A DNA stretch of 64,000 nt from Aestuariibaculum sp. M13 (GTDB taxonomy: Bacteria > Bacteroidota > Bacteroidia > Flavobacteriales > Flavobacteriaceae), in assembly GCF_024723255.1 (NCBI RefSeq), contig NZ_JANIAC010000003.1, forward strand, positions 434,001 through 498,000, read 5' to 3'. This document shows, one piece after another, positions 51,902-60,562 of the stretch (its first letter is position 1; each line of letters opens with the position of its first letter). Both the position numbers and the translations under genes were made by a program. The notes under the pieces were generated by a model that did no database searches, was not told the origin of the DNA, and saw only the letters and a program-made list of their open reading frames with translations.

Positions 51902-51924
51902 TAGATCTTTTTATTTATTAGTGT

Positions 51925-51960
51925 AATCCCTTTAAGTTATTCCTAAAGGGATTTTTTATT
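51925..51960 (+). terminator. Terminator after the Hc1-like gene
   Basis: AATCCCTTTA and TAAAGGGATT form a 10-bp stem followed by TTTTTATTTT. Confidence 0.85.
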
Positions 51961-51965
51961 TTAAA

Positions 51966-51981
51966 AGGTTCGAATCCTGTC
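51966..51981 (+). repeat. tRNA T-arm fragment (possible att remnant)
   Basis: AGGTTCGAATCCTGTC is identical to the T-arm of the tRNA-Arg at 13801-13816, then diverges (TTGTGATT in place of GCGATCAC). It lies 162 bp before the full att-like repeat. It may be a decayed attachment site or the end of another tRNA; a 16-bp T-arm match alone is not decisive. Confidence 0.4.
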
Positions 51982-52142
51982 TTGTGATTTTTCCTGATAT
52001 TTGAATTGAAATGATGTGTTTTGATGCAGTAAATTATTCTTTAAGGTATTGTAATTACTAAGATAAACAACAATTTGGTCAACAAGAGTTTTATTATTTT
52101 TTGGAAAAGCTGTTAAATAGAGGGCTAAGAACATGGGTTTAA

Positions 52143-52180
52143 ATCCTGTCGCGATCACTTTGTTGTAAAACAAAAACTTT
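52143..52180 (+). repeat. Attachment-site direct repeat, copy 2
   Basis: It is identical over 38 bp to 13808-13845 (tRNA-Arg 3' end plus flank). The bases to the left (GGGTTTAAATCC) resemble the tRNA T-arm with two changes, and no tRNA 5' half is present. It is followed by the same terminator, leader and integrase order as at the tRNA, as expected for a junction between two tandem elements. Confidence 0.82.
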
Positions 52181-52182
52181 CA

Positions 52183-52215
52183 AAACCCTGTAAACCTTAT
52201 GATTTACAGGGTTTT
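52183..52215 (+). terminator. Copy of the tRNA terminator hairpin
   Basis: AAAACCCTGTAAA and TTTACAGGGTTTT form the stem. The loop-proximal bases differ from the copy at 13,848, leaving the outer 13 bp paired. Confidence 0.7.
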
Positions 52216-52222
52216 ATCTTTC

Positions 52223-52344
52223 TAAGACCTTCTAATTTGATTGAAATGATAATAAATTTAATGTCAACACCGCGGTCAACAGTTTAAAAAACACAAAAAG
52301 TGTTGACCGAATTACGACTTAAAATGCTTATTTTTAGAATGTTG
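52223..52344 (+). repeat. Integrase leader repeat, copy B
   Basis: This is nearly identical to 13889-14010, including both GTCAACA motifs, CCGCGG and the inverse TGTTGAC. It is 46 bp upstream of integrase 2. Confidence 0.8.
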
Positions 52345-52390
52345 ATTTGATTTTCGTCTTAAAAAAATGTTTAACTAAAAGACGATTATT

Positions 52391-53614
52391 ATGAGTACAC
52401 GCTCTACGTTTAACCTTTTGTTTTGGGTTAATACTTCACGAATTAAAAACAAAGAAGTGTCGCTTTATGCGAGAATCACCGTTGATGGTAAACGAGCTAA
52501 TATTAGCTTGCAACAACGAATTCCACTCTCAAATTGGGATTCTAACAAAGGAAAGGCTAAGGGAAGTAAGCAAGAAGCTAAAGCCTTGAATAAATATTTA
52601 GATCAGGTAAGAGCTAAAATTTATCAATCTTATGAAGATTTAATAAGTGAAGATAAATTAATTACTGCTCAACTGATAAAATCCCGCTTCTTAGGAGAGG
52701 ACAGGAATTTTAAAACGCTTTTGGAATTATTTGAATGCCATAATGAAATTTCCAAAGAACAATTAACCAGTCATACCTTGAGGCATTATAAAGTGACTCA
52801 AGGGTATTTGAAGAAGTACCTTGATATTAAACTGGCTACGACAGATGTGAAGCTTGGAGAATTAAGTTACGGTTTTATTGTAGATTTTGAATACTTCATT
52901 AAATCCTATCAGCCAGAAGACCATCAAAGAAAGATGAGTCATAATACAGCTATGAAACATCTTCAGCGACTTAGAAAAATGGTTACCATGGCCTATCATA
53001 TGGAATGGATAGATAAAGATCCGTTTGTTAGGTTTAAAACCTCTTTTGAGAATAGGAGAAGGGAATATCTTTCAGAAACGGAATTGATGAGCTTAGAGAA
53101 GTTTAACTCAAAAGTAGATCGGCTTAATCTTGTTCGAGATCTTTTCTTGTTTAGTTGCTACACCGGAATTTCGTTTATTGATATTCATGATTTAACACCA
53201 GAGCAAATTATGTTAGGCATTGATGGTAATGATTGGGTGATAAGTGAGCGTCAAAAGACCAGTACATCTATTAGGGTTCCTTTATTGCCAAAAGCGAAAG
53301 CATTGGTAGAAAAATATAAAGAACACCCAAGAGTGGTCTGTTCTGGAGGAGTATTTCCGAAGATATCGAATCAAAAGGTGAATAGTTACTTAAAGGAAAT
53401 AGCTGATTTGTGTAAAATCAATAAGAATTTAACTTTTCATATTGCTCGGCATACGTTTGCAACGACGATTACATTAAGTAATGGCGTACCTATTGAAACA
53501 GTGTCTAAATTATTGGGGCATACCAAAATTGCGACTACCCAAATTTATGCTAGAGTTTTAGATCAAAAAGTGAGTGAAGATATGGGGAAACTTAAAGAGG
53601 TTTTGTCTAAGTAA
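52391..53614 (+). CDS. Tyrosine recombinase/integrase 2, IntDOT-like
   Basis: The 407-aa protein is the second copy of the integrase at 14,057, with about 15 amino-acid differences spread over the chain and all catalytic residues kept (His350, Arg353, His377, Tyr386; Ser261 in place of the first Arg). Synonymous changes are clustered in patches, which hints at partial gene conversion between the copies. It lies 210 bp from att copy 2 and is followed by the same type of terminator and repeat R3. The gene appears intact. Confidence 0.94.
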   Translation: MSTRSTFNLLFWVNTSRIKNKEVSLYARITVDGKRANISLQQRIPLSNWDSNKGKAKGSKQEAKALNKYLDQVRAKIYQSYEDLISEDKLITAQLIKSRFLGEDRNFKTLLELFECHNEISKEQLTSHTLRHYKVTQGYLKKYLDIKLATTDVKLGELSYGFIVDFEYFIKSYQPEDHQRKMSHNTAMKHLQRLRKMVTMAYHMEWIDKDPFVRFKTSFENRRREYLSETELMSLEKFNSKVDRLNLVRDLFLFSCYTGISFIDIHDLTPEQIMLGIDGNDWVISERQKTSTSIRVPLLPKAKALVEKYKEHPRVVCSGGVFPKISNQKVNSYLKEIADLCKINKNLTFHIARHTFATTITLSNGVPIETVSKLLGHTKIATTQIYARVLDQKVSEDMGKLKEVLSK

Positions 53615-53637
53615 AAACTATTAAAAATCCTGTTTTA

Positions 53638-53662
53638 AGCCGAGTAAATTGTTTAATCGGCT
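53638..53662 (+). terminator. Terminator hairpin after integrase 2
   Basis: AGCCGAGTAAA and TTTAATCGGCT form an 11-bp stem with one mismatch and a TTG loop, the same element as at 15,304. Confidence 0.65.
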
Positions 53663-53690
53663 CAAAACAAAATAAATTGGATAATATACT

Positions 53691-53840
53691 GCAAAAAACG
53701 GAAATAAAGAACCACTTGTGGCGGAAAAAATTGAGCATAGCTGAATTTTGGGTAACCCCTTATTTAATAATACTTCAAATTAAAAATTAGACTTGTTCAT
53801 TATATCCGTTGTGGATGGTTCATGGTTTCCGTCCTATTCA
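53691..53840 (+). repeat. Palindromic repeat R3
   Basis: This 150-bp element is nearly identical to R1 (15,550-15,698), with ends GCAAAAAACGG and CCTATTCA. The 28-nt arms (53698-53725 and 53805-53832) share ACGGAAA, GAACCA and GGA in paired positions. It joins directly to the integrase trailer on the left and to the hipB copy on the right, whose last codons are read from the repeat. Confidence 0.85.
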
Positions 53841-54039
53841 GTGGACTCTTAAATTCTATTTTGATGTTTAAGACTTCTAGCACGGCTAATAAGTTACTCC
53901 AACGAATAGTTTTTTTATTTTTTTCAATATCAAATACTGTTGTTTTACCTATCCCTGCTAGGTTAGCTAATTCTAGTTGTGTGAGCCCCGCTTTTTTTCG
54001 ATTAGCTTTTATTAAAGCACCTAAATCTAAATCATTCAT
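53800..54039 (-). CDS. hipB: Orphan HipB-like DNA-binding protein with repeat-derived tail
   Basis: The 79-aa protein matches the HipB at 30,374-30,583 almost throughout the helix-turn-helix (LTQLELANLAGIGKTTVFDI identical). After EFKSPL the native end is lost and the last 12 residues (NRTETMNHPQRI) are read from repeat R3. No hipS or hipT gene follows. It should still bind the three operator copies upstream and, because these match the hipBST operators, could cross-repress that operon. It may be functional or a relic. Confidence 0.78.
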   Translation of the reverse strand: MNDLDLGALIKANRKKAGLTQLELANLAGIGKTTVFDIEKNKKTIRWSNLLAVLEVLNIKIEFKSPLNRTETMNHPQRI

Positions 54040-54041
54040 TT

Positions 54042-54204
54042 TTTACCGCTTAAACAGTAAAAATAGTTAATTATTATATATGAAAGAATTGTTATTGGAT
54101 AGACTTTGTTTATTTACCGTTATAGCGGTAAAATTAATTTAAAATGATGTTCGTTTTAATTAAAGGAGAGTCAAAATAAAATAAACTACTGTTATGGCGG
54201 TAAA
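54042..54204. promoter_or_regulatory. Second set of three HipB operators
   Basis: O1' (54042-54061) is identical to O1 at 30,586. O2' TTTACCGTTATAGCGGTAAA (54113-54132) and O3' ACTACTGTTATGGCGGTAAA (54185-54204) follow. Start-to-start distances are 71 and 72 bp, the same as in the first set, although the DNA between them has diverged. Confidence 0.7.
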
Positions 54205-54243
54205 ATTGAGTGTGATTTTTAAAGTTATGCTAAAATTGTAAAT

Positions 54244-54385
54244 AGCAGAAATAGAGAACTATAGACCGCGAAAGAAAATGAATATAGCTGAATTTTAAGT
54301 AACCCCTAATTTAATAATACTTTATGTCAAGAATTAGACTGAATCAAGATATCCGCCATGGATGTTTCATAGTTAATGTTATAAC
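54244..54385 (+). repeat. Palindromic repeat R4 (degenerate copy)
   Basis: It shares AGAAATAGAGAAC, GAATATAGCTGAATTTT, TAACCCCTAATTTAATAATAC and ATATCCGCCATGGATG with R1/R3, with many substitutions and poorer arms. It lies 39 bp beyond the last HipB operator, so the orphan hipB unit is bracketed by R3 and R4. Confidence 0.6.
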
Positions 54386-54666
54386 TAGGCTGTGGCTGTA
54401 AAGATATTTTTTATTTCCTAATAATATGAATGTATTATCTCATGAAAAGTGAACTTTTATAATGTGCTAATTAATAAGGTTCTAAATATCTTTTTACATT
54501 TTTTTTGGTGGTTTTCACCTCTTCTTATTTTTAATTTTTTTACAAATAATAGCTTTTTAACAATTTTTTTTGAAATCCTTATTGTTTAATAGAATTTTTG
54601 TTTTAAAATTGTATTAAGTATTACATAATGCTAATGTAGTATGTTTAACTAATCAAATTACGAAGT
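54386..54666. other. AT-rich spacer before the sialate SusC gene
   Basis: About 280 bp of very AT-rich DNA with long T runs. It should contain the promoter of the sialic-acid susCD genes, but I could not find a convincing -33/-7 pair or a copy of the GntR palindrome. No small ORF is supported. Confidence 0.4.
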
Positions 54667-57600
54667 ATGAAAAAAAGAGACTTTAATATCATTTGTATGA
54701 TATTTTTATTGCTTTTAAATTTTCCAATTTTAAGTTTTGGACAAGAAAAAGTAATTACAGGACAAGTTGTTTCTGAGGGAGATAATATTCCTTTGCCAGG
54801 AGCGACTGTTATTGTAAAGGGAACACAAAGAGGTGCAACTACCGATTTTGATGGAAATTATTCTATTGAAGCTAAAGCGGGAGATGTATTAGTTGTTACT
54901 TATGTTGGTTTTACAGCTAGCGAGATTACTGTTGCTTCTACGGCAGTAATTAATGTTGTCTTAAAGGCAGATGTCGCAATGCTTAACGAGGTTGTAATTA
55001 CTGGTTATGGCCAACAAACCAGAACAACTTTAACAACCTCGGTGTCTAAATTAGATACAGAAATACTTGAAACATCGACAAGATCTAATGCTGCAACTGC
55101 ATTGCAAGGAACTATTGCTGGTTTACGTGTAACCAATACTACAGGACAACCAGGTGCGACACCTTCTATTGTTTTACGTGGAGGAACCAATTTTAGCGGT
55201 AATGATTCACCTTTAATTTTAGTGGATGGAATTCCTAGTTCATTTTATGCTTTAAACTCAGATGATATTGAGTCTATTGAAGTGTTAAAAGATGCTGCTG
55301 CAACAGCTATTTATGGAGCAAGGGCTGCAAATGGTGTAATTTTAGTAACCACCAAAACAGGAAAAGTAGGTAAGTCTTCCATAAATTATAAGTACAAGTA
55401 TAGTACCAATCATGAAAGAGATGATCAAAAATATATTGGAGCAGCCGATCATATAAATTATAACAGGCAAGGTATTGCATGGTATAGAGAAGTCGCTAAC
55501 AATGCTGGTGCATTTGGCGCATTTTTAGATGGTAAAAATGGAGCAGCAACAGGAAATAATACAACTAACGATCCTTATACAACACAGTTTCTAACTTCTA
55601 GTAATGAATATTTACTAAATCAACCAGGATGGAGTTCAATTCCAGATATATTAAATCCTTCACGAAGCATTTTATTTTATGATAACAAAAATGTAGGTGA
55701 CCGTATTTATCAAAATAGTGAAACAAAGGATCATTATTTGTCTTTTGATGGTGGTAACGAAAACGGAACGTATTATTTAGGTTTAGGGCTTTTAGATAAC
55801 GATGGTTTAATTTTAGGTTCTGGATTTAAAAGATATTCAGGTAAGTTTAGTGGATCGTATAATATCAATGAAAGTATAAAGGTGAATTCTAATATTTTAT
55901 ACTCTCATTCTAATTTGAATAGAAGTCCTTTAGGAGGAGAAGATACCGTTTTTAGAAGATTTCAAGGGCAGGCTTCAACATCAAGAACTTTTGATAGTAA
56001 TCCAGACGGTACATGGTCAGATCAATATGCTGTAGGTACTAATCAAGGCTTTGGTAATCCGTTGTATTATCAAGATAAGTTTGTTAGAAAAAATTTAGAA
56101 CAGCGTTTATCGGCATCGGTGGGGATAGATTGGAAAGTTATTGATGAGTTAACATTATCGGTTAATGGAAGTCATTTCACTATAAATAATCATAATGAAA
56201 GTTTTAATAGAGCATACAGAACAGGTAGTACTACAGGTCCTTTTATTACAACAAGAAATGCTGGTGTTTCTTTAGAGAGAACCCTTAGAAACCAGTTAAC
56301 TGGAACTTTAAACTATATCAAAAGTTTTGGAAACCATAACATTAATGCCTTATTAGGAGCAGAGTATTATAAAGATAACATCTTCCTTTCTTCAGCAGGA
56401 ACAAGAAATTCGCCAACAGACTTAATTGGAACCTTAAATGCCGGAGCAGAAGCTGATGGTGTGCCAAGTAGTTTTGAATCTGAGCAGGTTATAGTATCAA
56501 CTTTTGGAAGGTTGGTGTATGACTATGATAGTAAGTATTTAGTAGGTTTTACGTTTAGAAATGATGGAGCTTCACGATTAGGGAATGAAAAGTTTGGATT
56601 CTTTCCAGGAGTGTCTTTAGGTTGGAATGCGCATAACGAAGAATTTTTTCAAAACACTTCAATTAGCAAGGTAATTTCCAGTTTAAAACCAAGATTAAGT
56701 TATGGGGTAAATGGTAATGTGAGTTCTATAACTCCTCCAGGATCAAGTGATTATGTTGGTAATTATTCTGTTTTTGGAACATATAGTGGTCAAGGTGTAT
56801 ACAATGGACAAACTGGATTTGCTAATTCAGGACTACCTACTTTAGATTTAGTTTGGGAGCGTTCTACAACATTTAATACTGGTTTAGATATATCGTTTTT
56901 TGATAGCCGATTAAATTTTATCACAGATGTGTATACTAGAGATGTTAAAGACAAAATAGCTAATTTAACATTGCCATATTATACAGGTTTTGGGTCTATA
57001 AGAACCAATAATGGTACTTACAGAAACAAAGGTATTGAGTTACAATTGAATGCTGATATCATTAGAAATGATAAATTAACCTGGAATGTTGGTGCTACCT
57101 TTACTTCCAACAGAAATTATGTAATTAAACTTCCTGAAAACGATAACGAACTTAATAGACAAGGGGGAACATTGATTTGGAATCCAAATACACAACAGGA
57201 AGAATGGGTAGGAGGACTACAGGAAGGACAACGCTATGGAGGCGATTTAGTAGTAGCCTTTGAGCAAGAAAAAATTTATGCTACTCAGGCCGAAGCCGAT
57301 GCTGATAATGCTATTACAGACGAATATATGCCTGGAGCAAGTAGAAACAAACGTTGGGCTGGTGATGTAAAGTGGGTTGACCAAAATGGTGACGGCATAA
57401 TAAATAACCTGGATAGAAAAGTTATTGGTCGTACCACACCCGATTTTGTAGGTGGTATTACAACAAGTTTGGCTTATAAAAATTTCAATTTATTTGTAAA
57501 AACTGATTTTGCTACAGGCCATTTGGTATGGAATCATATTAGAGCAAAAGGCTATGGTCAAACTCAAGGAAATTTAGAACAACCTATTGAGGTTTTAAAT

Positions 57601-57948
57601 TCTTGGACACCAGATAATACAGATACCGATTGGCCTCGTTTTGTATTTGTTAATGGATCAAAAAATGTATGGAGAGGTAATGAAAGTGTAGGAAGCCTAC
57701 AAACAGAAGCGAATAATAAATTCTGGGAAAAGGGAGATTACCTAGCTTTAAGAGAAATTACCTTAAGCTATAATGTGCCAACTACTTATTTCAAAGATGT
57801 AATAAAAAGGCTGAGTATTTACGCTACTGGTTCTAATTTGCATTATTTCAAGAGCATGAGTGGAGATACCCCTGAAGTTGGTGGTGTGCAATATGGAGAG
57901 TTCCCTGTGCCTAGAACATTTACGTTAGGTCTTAATGTAACATTTTAA
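54667..57948 (+). CDS. SusC-family TonB-dependent transporter of the sialic-acid locus
   Basis: The 1093-aa protein has a signal peptide (ending LSFGQE), a carboxypeptidase-like domain (about 30-110), a linker VVITGYGQQTRTTL, a plug with LRGGTNFSGNDSPLILVDGI and IESIEVLKDAAATAIYGARA, and a C-terminal barrel ending TLGLNVTF. It is 10 bp upstream of its SusD partner. The downstream nan genes make import of sialic acid or sialylated oligosaccharide the likely task, similar to NanOU-type systems. The specificity is inferred from context. Confidence 0.92.
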   Translation: MKKRDFNIICMIFLLLLNFPILSFGQEKVITGQVVSEGDNIPLPGATVIVKGTQRGATTDFDGNYSIEAKAGDVLVVTYVGFTASEITVASTAVINVVLKADVAMLNEVVITGYGQQTRTTLTTSVSKLDTEILETSTRSNAATALQGTIAGLRVTNTTGQPGATPSIVLRGGTNFSGNDSPLILVDGIPSSFYALNSDDIESIEVLKDAAATAIYGARAANGVILVTTKTGKVGKSSINYKYKYSTNHERDDQKYIGAADHINYNRQGIAWYREVANNAGAFGAFLDGKNGAATGNNTTNDPYTTQFLTSSNEYLLNQPGWSSIPDILNPSRSILFYDNKNVGDRIYQNSETKDHYLSFDGGNENGTYYLGLGLLDNDGLILGSGFKRYSGKFSGSYNINESIKVNSNILYSHSNLNRSPLGGEDTVFRRFQGQASTSRTFDSNPDGTWSDQYAVGTNQGFGNPLYYQDKFVRKNLEQRLSASVGIDWKVIDELTLSVNGSHFTINNHNESFNRAYRTGSTTGPFITTRNAGVSLERTLRNQLTGTLNYIKSFGNHNINALLGAEYYKDNIFLSSAGTRNSPTDLIGTLNAGAEADGVPSSFESEQVIVSTFGRLVYDYDSKYLVGFTFRNDGASRLGNEKFGFFPGVSLGWNAHNEEFFQNTSISKVISSLKPRLSYGVNGNVSSITPPGSSDYVGNYSVFGTYSGQGVYNGQTGFANSGLPTLDLVWERSTTFNTGLDISFFDSRLNFITDVYTRDVKDKIANLTLPYYTGFGSIRTNNGTYRNKGIELQLNADIIRNDKLTWNVGATFTSNRNYVIKLPENDNELNRQGGTLIWNPNTQQEEWVGGLQEGQRYGGDLVVAFEQEKIYATQAEADADNAITDEYMPGASRNKRWAGDVKWVDQNGDGIINNLDRKVIGRTTPDFVGGITTSLAYKNFNLFVKTDFATGHLVWNHIRAKGYGQTQGNLEQPIEVLNSWTPDNTDTDWPRFVFVNGSKNVWRGNESVGSLQTEANNKFWEKGDYLALREITLSYNVPTTYFKDVIKRLSIYATGSNLHYFKSMSGDTPEVGGVQYGEFPVPRTFTLGLNVTF

Positions 57949-57958
57949 TTTTTAAACG

Positions 57959-59470
57959 ATGAAAAAGTATATATATATATTCATGACAGCATTAGCTTTT
58001 ACTTCATGTGAAAGTGAATTAGATTTAAATAGCCCAAGTGAAATACCAGTGGATCAATTTTGGGGAACAGAGGATGTGGCTCGTTCAGCACAAACTGGTT
58101 TATATGCAAATTTGCGAGGTTCTTTTAATGATTTGTGGTTATTAGGAGAGATGAGAAGTGATATTTGGGGAGGCAGAACTTATGAATCTCCTGCAAATGA
58201 AGCGTTAATTGAATCGAATATAACCATTTCAACAGCACCTTTTGGAGGTTGGGCAGGATTATATACAAATATTTATAGAATAAATGATTTTTTAGCAAAT
58301 GTACCTATAACCCCATTTGCAAAAGAATCCGATAAAAACCATTTGTTAGGTCAAGCCTATGGACTAAGAGCATTATATTATTATACGCTTTTAAAAACTT
58401 GGGGCGATGTGCCTATTTTATTGGAGTCTTATCCCGAAGGTATTAGTTTGGATGGGTTAAGTAGAGCAAGATCGTCTCAAAGTGAAGTCATGGCGCAAAT
58501 AAAATCGGATATAGCTGAATCATTAGCTGCTTTCGGATCGGATAACAGTTTTTTTGCAGGGGAGAGAATATATTGGTCTAAGGCGGCAACTTTAGCACTT
58601 AAAGGCGATGTGTATATCTGGTCAGGTAACCTTTTAGGAGGTGGTAATGCCGATTTTACAGAAGCTAAAGCCGCATTACAAGAAATAGGAACCTTAGGCA
58701 TAGAATTAGTGCCAAGTATTTCCGAATTATGGGGTGTTGAAAACGAAGCTAATAATGAATTTATTTTTGCCATTCAGTATAAGCAAGACGAAGCTTCTAA
58801 TATTTATAACAGTCTTACAGGAAGAAGTACAGAGATTAATGTTCAGTATAATGATATGGGAGCCTCAATGAGTGATTTTGTTATTGCTGGAGCCAATAGA
58901 TATGGACAGTCTGAAAAAACAATTTTACTCCTGGATGATAATGATGATGGTAGAAAGGATGCGACCTTTATAAGGTTATATACAGATGATAATGGTGGAC
59001 TAGGGTATTCTTCTTACGACGAATCAAAATACTTTGGGTCAATATTTAACAAGTTTCTTGGTGTTGTTAAAGGATCAGAACGCATTTTTGAAAATGATGT
59101 CCCTCTTTATCGTTACGCCGATGTAGTTTTACTTCTGGCAGAGGCCAAAAACTTACTGGGAGAAGATCCATCATCCGAGATAAATCAAATTCGTGAAAGA
59201 GCCTATGGCGATAATTATAATCCATTAATTCACGCCTATACAAATAGTACTAAAGTGAATAATACTAATGCCATTTTAAATGAACGTTATAAAGAATTTA
59301 TCGGCGAAGGAAAGCGTTGGTGGGATTTGCGTAGAGCAGGGAATAGTTTTGTAATAGATAATATTAGTTTTTTAAGTTCTGGTGATGAGTATAAGTTAGT
59401 ACTGCCAATCACAAATGACATGATTGGTAGAAATCCATTGTTGGAACAAACAACAGGATATATAGATTAA
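57959..59470 (+). CDS. SusD-family lipoprotein of the sialic-acid locus
   Basis: The 503-aa protein has a lipobox (FTSC, Cys17) followed by ESELDLNSPSEIPVDQFWGT, a typical SusD N-terminus. The core has AYGLRALYYYTLLKTWGDVPI, and VPLYRYADVVLLLAEAKNLL lies near the end with GEGKRWWDLRRAGN. It should cap the SusC channel and bind ligand at the surface. A hairpin terminator lies 38 bp downstream, so susCD can be transcribed apart from nanA. Confidence 0.93.
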   Translation: MKKYIYIFMTALAFTSCESELDLNSPSEIPVDQFWGTEDVARSAQTGLYANLRGSFNDLWLLGEMRSDIWGGRTYESPANEALIESNITISTAPFGGWAGLYTNIYRINDFLANVPITPFAKESDKNHLLGQAYGLRALYYYTLLKTWGDVPILLESYPEGISLDGLSRARSSQSEVMAQIKSDIAESLAAFGSDNSFFAGERIYWSKAATLALKGDVYIWSGNLLGGGNADFTEAKAALQEIGTLGIELVPSISELWGVENEANNEFIFAIQYKQDEASNIYNSLTGRSTEINVQYNDMGASMSDFVIAGANRYGQSEKTILLLDDNDDGRKDATFIRLYTDDNGGLGYSSYDESKYFGSIFNKFLGVVKGSERIFENDVPLYRYADVVLLLAEAKNLLGEDPSSEINQIRERAYGDNYNPLIHAYTNSTKVNNTNAILNERYKEFIGEGKRWWDLRRAGNSFVIDNISFLSSGDEYKLVLPITNDMIGRNPLLEQTTGYID

Positions 59471-59508
59471 GTTTAGTTTGGTTAATTGTAATTGAGTTAG
59501 TGACCAAG

Positions 59509-59539
59509 AAGAGGGTAAAGGTTTCGCCTGAACCCTCTT
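59509..59539 (+). terminator. Terminator after the sialate susCD pair
   Basis: AAGAGGGT and ACCCTCTT pair, with an inner AGG-TTTCG-CCT stem, and the hairpin is followed by TTTAATTT. Confidence 0.75.
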
Positions 59540-59585
59540 TAATTTACTGTTTTGATTATAAGAATAGCATTAATAGGTATAAAAA

Positions 59586-60491
59586 ATGAAGATAGAGAAT
59601 TTAATAGCGGCTACATATGCCCCAATGCATCAGGATGGTTCATTGAATACAGGAGTCATAAAAGATTATGCTCAATTTTTAATAAATAATAAGGTTTCGG
59701 GGGTGTTCATGAATGGGTCTACAGGTGATTTTGTCTCATTATCCACGGAAGAGCGAAAAGCGTTAACCTTAGCTTGGTCTCAAAATAAGTCGTCGGATTT
59801 GTATTTAATAGATCATGTAGGAGATCCTAGTTTAAAAGTTTCGAAGGAATTAGCAACTTTTGCTTCAGATAAGGTCGATGCTATAGCTGTATTAGCACCT
59901 TATTATTTCAGGTTGAGTAGTATAGATAAATTGGTGCAATACTGTAAGGAAGTTGCAGCTTGTGCTCCAAATTTACCTTTTTATTATTACCATATACCAG
60001 TTTTAAGTGGAGCTAACTTAAATATGAATGAGTTTCTAAAAATTGCTCCTAAGGAAATACCAACTTTTGCAGGAATAAAATTTACGAACAATAATTTAAT
60101 CGATTATTTACATTCCAAAAACTTTGAAGACGGAAAGTATAATGTATTATTTGGTTTCGATGAAATCTTTCTTTCAAGTCTTCCTTTGGGGGCTAAAGGA
60201 TGGGTAGGTAGTACCTACAATCATATTCCATCATTATACTATAAAATAAAAGAGTTGTTTGAAGCAGGACAAATGCAGGAAGCAGCTCAGTTACAAACTA
60301 AAGCAATTCGATTTGTTGAAATTTTGGATAGTAAAGGAGGATTTAATGGAGTTGCTAAAGGTTTTATGAAAACGTATGGAATAGATTGTGGACCAAGTAG
60401 ATTTCCACATTCTAATATTTCGAATGAAGTTTATGATGATATTAAAAATGAGCTTGAAAAGATTGGCTTATCTGAGTTTTTGGGCAAATAG
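59586..60491 (+). CDS. nanA: N-acetylneuraminate lyase
   Basis: The 301-aa protein is a DHDPS/NAL-superfamily TIM barrel. The carboxylate-binding motif GSTGDFVSLSTEER is at about residue 44-57, the catalytic Tyr is in FYYYHIPVLSG and the Schiff-base Lys in FAGIKFTNNN. It cleaves N-acetylneuraminate to ManNAc and pyruvate in the cytoplasm. The AGE epimerase, YhcH protein and sialidase nearby distinguish it from dihydrodipicolinate synthase. A terminator hairpin follows the gene. Confidence 0.92.
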   Translation: MKIENLIAATYAPMHQDGSLNTGVIKDYAQFLINNKVSGVFMNGSTGDFVSLSTEERKALTLAWSQNKSSDLYLIDHVGDPSLKVSKELATFASDKVDAIAVLAPYYFRLSSIDKLVQYCKEVAACAPNLPFYYYHIPVLSGANLNMNEFLKIAPKEIPTFAGIKFTNNNLIDYLHSKNFEDGKYNVLFGFDEIFLSSLPLGAKGWVGSTYNHIPSLYYKIKELFEAGQMQEAAQLQTKAIRFVEILDSKGGFNGVAKGFMKTYGIDCGPSRFPHSNISNEVYDDIKNELEKIGLSEFLGK

Positions 60492-60510
60492 TTGATTGTT
60501 AGTATTTAAA

Positions 60511-60547
60511 AACCCAAGTAATTAACATTGATTGCTTGGGTTTTTTA
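60511..60547 (+). terminator. Terminator hairpin after nanA
   Basis: AACCCAAG-T-AAT and ATT-G-CTTGGGTT pair around an 8-nt loop, followed by a run of T. It ends 16 bp before the chosen yhcH start, so read-through or a promoter within the hairpin region would be needed for yhcH. Confidence 0.75.
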
Positions 60548-60562
60548 TTAAGAATAAGAAAA

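Noticed and set aside
51961-52173. Minus-strand 70-aa open frame across the att remnants
   Set aside because: It overlaps tRNA-like repeat DNA, shows no domain and has no plausible promoter context; treated as chance.
59586-60491. Dihydrodipicolinate synthase
   Set aside because: It belongs to the same superfamily, but the neighbouring sialidase, AGE epimerase and YhcH genes support N-acetylneuraminate lyase.
60536-60562. Upstream extension of the YhcH-family frame
   Set aside because: It begins inside the T tract of the nanA terminator; the family starts at MILDKIENI.
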